Source of the DNA: Nocardioides okcheonensis
Lineage (GTDB): Bacteria > Actinomycetota > Actinomycetes > Propionibacteriales > Nocardioidaceae
Direction of reading: 5' to 3'
Assembly (NCBI RefSeq): GCF_020991065.1
Contig: NZ_CP087710.1
Span: 1,736,001-1,800,000, forward strand
DNA length: 64,000 nt
In this document: piece by piece, positions 61,138-64,000 of the stretch
Layout of the letters: every line of letters begins with the position of its first letter
Numbering within the stretch: position 1 is the stretch's first letter
The notes under the pieces: generated by a model
The model's input: only the letters and a program-made list of their open reading frames with translations
What the model was told of the DNA's origin: nothing
Database searches by the model: none
Translations under genes and position numbers: made by a program

Positions 61138-61986
61138 TCAGTCGCCGCGCAGGATCGCGAGGATGCGCAGCAGGTTGGTGTAGATCCAGACCAGGCTGAC
61201 GGTCAGGCCGAAGGCCGCCCGCCACGACTCGCGCTCCGGGAGGCCGGCGGCGACGCCGTTCTCCACGAAGTCGAAGTCGAGGATCAGCATGAAGACGCCG
61301 AGCGCCAGGCCGACGAACGACATCACCAGGCCGAGGGCACCGAAGCCGAACAGGCCGGTCTGGATGCCGAAGAAGCTCAGCACCAGCGACAGCAGGCCGA
61401 GGCCCACCATGCCGAGGACGCCCGCCATCACGAACGTGCGGAACTTCGCGCCGACCTTGATGTCGAAGAACTTGTAGGCCGCGAGCGTGCCGGCGAAGGC
61501 CGCGAAGGTGCCGAGGACGGCCTGGGTGATGATGCCGTCACCGAAGCTGGCGTCGAAGAACTTGCTGATCGCGCCGAGCGCGACGCCCTCGAAGAGGGCG
61601 AACGCCATCACCAGCGCCGGGCTGATCACGCGCTTGAACGAGTTCACGAGTGAGAGCAGGAACGCCGCGCCGGAGCCGACGATCATCAGCGTCGTCGCGG
61701 TGCCGAGAGCGGCGTCGTCGGTGACGGTCCGACCGAAGGAGTCGGTGGTGTAGACGTCGCCGATGACGTACCAGGTGGCGAATGCGGCGGCGAAGACGAG
61801 CGCGATCGAGATCGCGGTCTTCTGCACGACCGAGTCGATCGTCATCCGGCGCTGGTCGACCTGGCCGGGGGTCTCGCCGTAGCCGGGGTAGGCAGCGCCC
61901 CCGCCGGCGTAGGTCTGGTTGCCGAAGGCGTTGGAGGAGCGGTTGAACTCCTCCGAACGGGCGAACACGGGGTTGTTGCTTCTCAT
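61138..61986 (-). CDS. Bax inhibitor-1/YccA family membrane protein
   Basis: A 282-residue protein. A polar Gly/Tyr-rich N-terminus (to about 55, including QTYAGGGAAYPGYGETPG) precedes seven membrane segments with FALFEGVALGAISKFF and VLILDFDFVENG-like regions, as in the YbhL/YccA group. Members are calcium-leak channels or protease regulators. AAGGAGAG precedes the ATG. The promoter region has a perfect 9-9-9 inverted repeat over its -10 element, and the leader contains a 7-bp hairpin (62006-62024). Confidence 0.88.
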   Translation of the reverse strand: MRSNNPVFARSEEFNRSSNAFGNQTYAGGGAAYPGYGETPGQVDQRRMTIDSVVQKTAISIALVFAAAFATWYVIGDVYTTDSFGRTVTDDAALGTATTLMIVGSGAAFLLSLVNSFKRVISPALVMAFALFEGVALGAISKFFDASFGDGIITQAVLGTFAAFAGTLAAYKFFDIKVGAKFRTFVMAGVLGMVGLGLLSLVLSFFGIQTGLFGFGALGLVMSFVGLALGVFMLILDFDFVENGVAAGLPERESWRAAFGLTVSLVWIYTNLLRILAILRGD

Positions 61987-62056
61987 GGTCTCTCCTTGGA
62001 GGCCTCCTCCGGAGTCTCCGGAGGTCGCGACGCCGTCGTGGTGACGGCGCCTGTCA

Positions 62057-62083
62057 TGTCATCCCACTCTAGCCGGGATGACA
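62057..62083. promoter_or_regulatory. Inverted repeat TGTCATCCC-N9-GGGATGACA over a -10 element
   Basis: Perfect 9-bp arms flank 9 bases that contain TAGAGT on the minus strand. TTGACC 15 bases further upstream completes a promoter for the Bax-inhibitor gene. A protein bound here would cover the -10, so it looks like a repressor operator. No obvious regulator gene is adjacent. Confidence 0.65.
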
Positions 62084-62148
62084 CAGGGTCAAACGTGCGC
62101 CGCGGGGGCACTGTTCCCGTCACAGGAACTTCTCAGGAACGCCGGTCC

Positions 62149-63426
62149 TCAGCGACGCCGCTCGCAGTGCCGGGCGTCCTCGGCCCGGCACCGGTCGGTG
62201 CCGCCACCGCCGCGGGCGACGTCGTCGCCGGGGCCGCCGAGCAGCACGTCGTCGGCGTACGACCCGACCAGCACGTCGTCGCCGCCGCGGCCCCGTGCGG
62301 TGTAGGGCGCTCCCCCGCCCACCCGGTCGTCGCCCGGCGTCCCGAGGTAGGTCCAGCGGCCGCGGTTGTGGGGCATCACGACCCGCTCGACGTCGGCGAC
62401 GACCGACCGCACCGGGTCGCGGTGGCCGAAGCGCACCGCGAACCGCTCGCGGGCGTGGTCGAGGACCCCACGGGTGAGCGGGCCGGTGTCGAGCACCGCC
62501 AGCAGCACCTCGTCACGTCCGGGGCCACCGGTGAGGGCGTGCCGCCCGCGGCCGAGGTAGACCTCGAGCCGGTCGCGGCCGGGACCGCCGTCGAGGGTCG
62601 AGGGGCCGCCCTCCTTGCGCAGTCCGTCGATGCCGGGGCCGCCGAGGAGGACGTCGGTGCCGCCGGTGGAGTCGAGGTAGTCGTCGCCCTCTCCCCCGAT
62701 GAAGACGTCGTCGGCGTCCTCGCCGCGCGCGGGGGCGTACTCGTCCCAGTCGTTGACGACGAAGTCGTCGCCGCCACGGCCCTCGATCCGGTCGCCGCCA
62801 CCCTTGCCGATCAGCTGGTCCGGGCCCTCCGTGCCGAGCAGGGTGTCGCCGTGCGTCGACCCGAGGACCTCGACGACCGCACCGCTGGTGGGGACCGGCT
62901 GGGCCAGCACCACCGTGTCGGCGCCGTCACCGGTCGCGGTGCCGGCCACGAGGTCGACGACGACGCCGGCTGGCGACGGCGAGAAGTCGATCGTGTCGGG
63001 GCTGCCGTAGCCGTCGCTGCGCAGCACCGTGTTGACACCGACGTCGACCAGGTCGTCGCCGGGTCCCGGGACGACGGTGTCGCCCTGCGGCTCGGGCTCG
63101 CTCTCGAAGAGCGGCACCCGGCCGTTGGTGCCGCCGAAGAGGCGGTCGTCGCCCTCGCCGCCGGTCAGCACGTCGGCACCCGCGTCGCCGCAGACGACGT
63201 CGTCGCCCGCTCCTGCGTCGACCTCGTCGTTGCCGCCGAGCGCCGCGATGACGTCGTCTCCGGGCGTCCCGGTGAGCACGTCGTCGTCAGCGGTGCCGAC
63301 GATGGTCGCGGTGAGCCCGTCGCACGTGGCGGCGGCGCGTGTGCTCCCCGCGTGCGCCGCGGTCGCCGACGCCAGCACCAGCGTGCCCGCCGCGAGCAGG
63401 CGCGTGATGGTCGTGCGTCCGGTCAT
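62149..63426 (-). CDS. Secreted RTX-type calcium-binding repeat protein
   Basis: A 425-residue protein with a Sec signal peptide (to about residue 27, AHAGS). RTX nonapeptides of the form GGxGxDxhx occur in several blocks: about 50-95 (GNDEVDAGAGDDVVCGDAG), 185-245 (GKGGGDRIEGRGGDDFVV), 240-300 and 375-425. Non-repeat segments lie between. Ca2+ folds such repeats outside the cell. No type I secretion gene is near and a signal peptide is present, so Sec export is likely. GAGGGGGAA precedes the ATG. A catalytic domain is not recognised. Confidence 0.85.
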   Translation of the reverse strand: MTGRTTITRLLAAGTLVLASATAAHAGSTRAAATCDGLTATIVGTADDDVLTGTPGDDVIAALGGNDEVDAGAGDDVVCGDAGADVLTGGEGDDRLFGGTNGRVPLFESEPEPQGDTVVPGPGDDLVDVGVNTVLRSDGYGSPDTIDFSPSPAGVVVDLVAGTATGDGADTVVLAQPVPTSGAVVEVLGSTHGDTLLGTEGPDQLIGKGGGDRIEGRGGDDFVVNDWDEYAPARGEDADDVFIGGEGDDYLDSTGGTDVLLGGPGIDGLRKEGGPSTLDGGPGRDRLEVYLGRGRHALTGGPGRDEVLLAVLDTGPLTRGVLDHARERFAVRFGHRDPVRSVVADVERVVMPHNRGRWTYLGTPGDDRVGGGAPYTARGRGGDDVLVGSYADDVLLGGPGDDVARGGGGTDRCRAEDARHCERRR

Positions 63427-63547
63427 GGTTCCCCCTCGGCTGCCGAGAGTAGGCCGCGCGGGCCGGGCACGCGAGGGGCACGAGCCGCTCCCGCTCTTCC
63501 CGGCCGCCGCGTCCGCGTGGGTGCCGCGGAGCATCGCCCCGCGCCGA

Positions 63548-64000
63548 TCAGGACGCGAGGGTGAAGAGGCTGGCGAGCCGCCGCTCGGCCGGTGAGTAGT
63601 CGATCCCGCCCGACGGACCTCCGGGCAGGGGTGGGGCCGTCGACCTGGCGAGGCGGAGGTGCTCCGAGACGGTGCCGACCTCGTGGAGCCCGCTGTCCGG
63701 CGGCTCGATGACCCACGAGGTCCACCCGGGCGACTCCTTGAGGTAGTTGCAGCGCTCGCACAGGCCCTGGCCGTTGGCGGCGGTGGTCGAGCCTCCGCGC
63801 GCGACGGGGACGACGTGGTCGTGGTGGCGGATGGCGGCGTTGCAGCCGGAGGTGCGGCAGGTGCCGCCGTCGCGGAGGTCGAGGAGCTCGGCCAGCGCGC
63901 CGTCGAAGTGTCGGGCGGTCGACTCCATCGCGACGAGCGCGCGGTCGGCCGGGCTGGCGAAGAGTCGGCGCAGCGCGGCCTTCGCGGCGGAGCTGGCGCG
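63548..64000 (-). CDS. HNH endonuclease of the DUF222/13E12 family, C-terminal part
   Basis: The 150 C-terminal residues of a longer protein that begins beyond the window; the frame is open to base 64000. The HNH region has CRTSGCNAAIRHHDHVVPVARGG split by the ligands, then NGQGLCERCNYLKESPGW, with two CxxC-like pairs for zinc. The preceding RHFDGALAELLDLRDGGT is typical of DUF222-HNH proteins, multi-copy in Nocardioidaceae and mycobacteria (13E12 repeats). They are suspected mobile or repetitive elements, but the role is unclear. Confidence 0.88.
   Translation of the reverse strand, partial: RASSAAKAALRRLFASPADRALVAMESTARHFDGALAELLDLRDGGTCRTSGCNAAIRHHDHVVPVARGGSTTAANGQGLCERCNYLKESPGWTSWVIEPPDSGLHEVGTVSEHLRLARSTAPPLPGGPSGGIDYSPAERRLASLFTLAS

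Overview
The window is 64 kb of very GC-rich DNA. Genes are tightly packed, with many 4-base start/stop overlaps and many GTG starts. It carries a mycothiol conjugate amidase gene (mca), and mycothiol is restricted to actinobacteria. Codon use, secreted RTX and GH proteins, DUF222-HNH and DUF4307 genes and the gene order fit a Nocardioides-like member of the Nocardioidaceae. That placement is inferred from the sequence, with no database search behind it. No rRNA, tRNA, CRISPR array, transposase or phage gene was seen.

A chromosomal backbone runs through the window. From memory its order and relative orientation match the Mycobacterium tuberculosis Rv1098c to Rv1075c neighbourhood: fumC (1-729), phoH2 (1707), Z-isoprenyl diphosphate synthase (3270), hemolysin III (4144), small membrane protein (23635), mca (23913), DUF4307 (24851), greA (25465), metB (30405), cbs (58349) and an SGNH hydrolase (59817). 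Accessory blocks are spliced between these anchors.

Block 1 (5.0-23.6 kb) is mainly sugar use. A GlcNAc regulon (8915-14654) has split PTS components IIA, IIB and IIC, nagA, a SIS-type GlcN-6-P deaminase candidate, a HAD phosphatase and a GntR/HutC regulator. A DasR-box-like palindrome lies in its divergent promoter region. Next comes a galactoside regulon (14629-23005): an ABC importer facing a GH42 beta-galactosidase, a DeoR regulator and a GH36 alpha-galactosidase, with a 9-14-9 inverted repeat between the two divergent promoters.

Block 2 (26-31.6 kb) holds ilvA, an AI-2E family exporter, an orphan glutamate-mutase-type reactivase (GlmL), a DUF202 protein and metB. Block 3 (31.7-45.4 kb) is mixed: msrA, a soluble tandem-GAF chemoreceptor-like protein, a secreted subtilase, a sulfonate/nitrate/taurine-type ABC importer, an AarF kinase, and an ECF sigma factor with its YCII/DGPF partner. 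Block 4 (45.5-49.5 kb) is a MoxR ATPase / GNAT / VWA operon. Block 5 (49.5-54.2 kb) resembles a DosR/DevR hypoxia module: a flavin/pyridoxamine-oxidase-fold protein, a DevS-like GAF-GAF kinase, a DoxX protein with a His-rich tail, a DevR-like regulator, and two GGGACCT-type boxes. Block 6 (54.3-64 kb) holds YchJ, YigZ, a YhjD/BrkB protein, a TSUP exporter, a lipoprotein, cbs, the SGNH hydrolase, a Bax-inhibitor-1 protein, a secreted RTX protein and a truncated HNH endonuclease.

Two features recur. First, at least 16 genes show a TANNNT-like hexamer 6-7 bases before an ATG or GTG, as expected of leaderless transcripts. Second, many intergenic gaps contain long, nearly perfect palindromes of unrelated sequence, mostly at gene ends.
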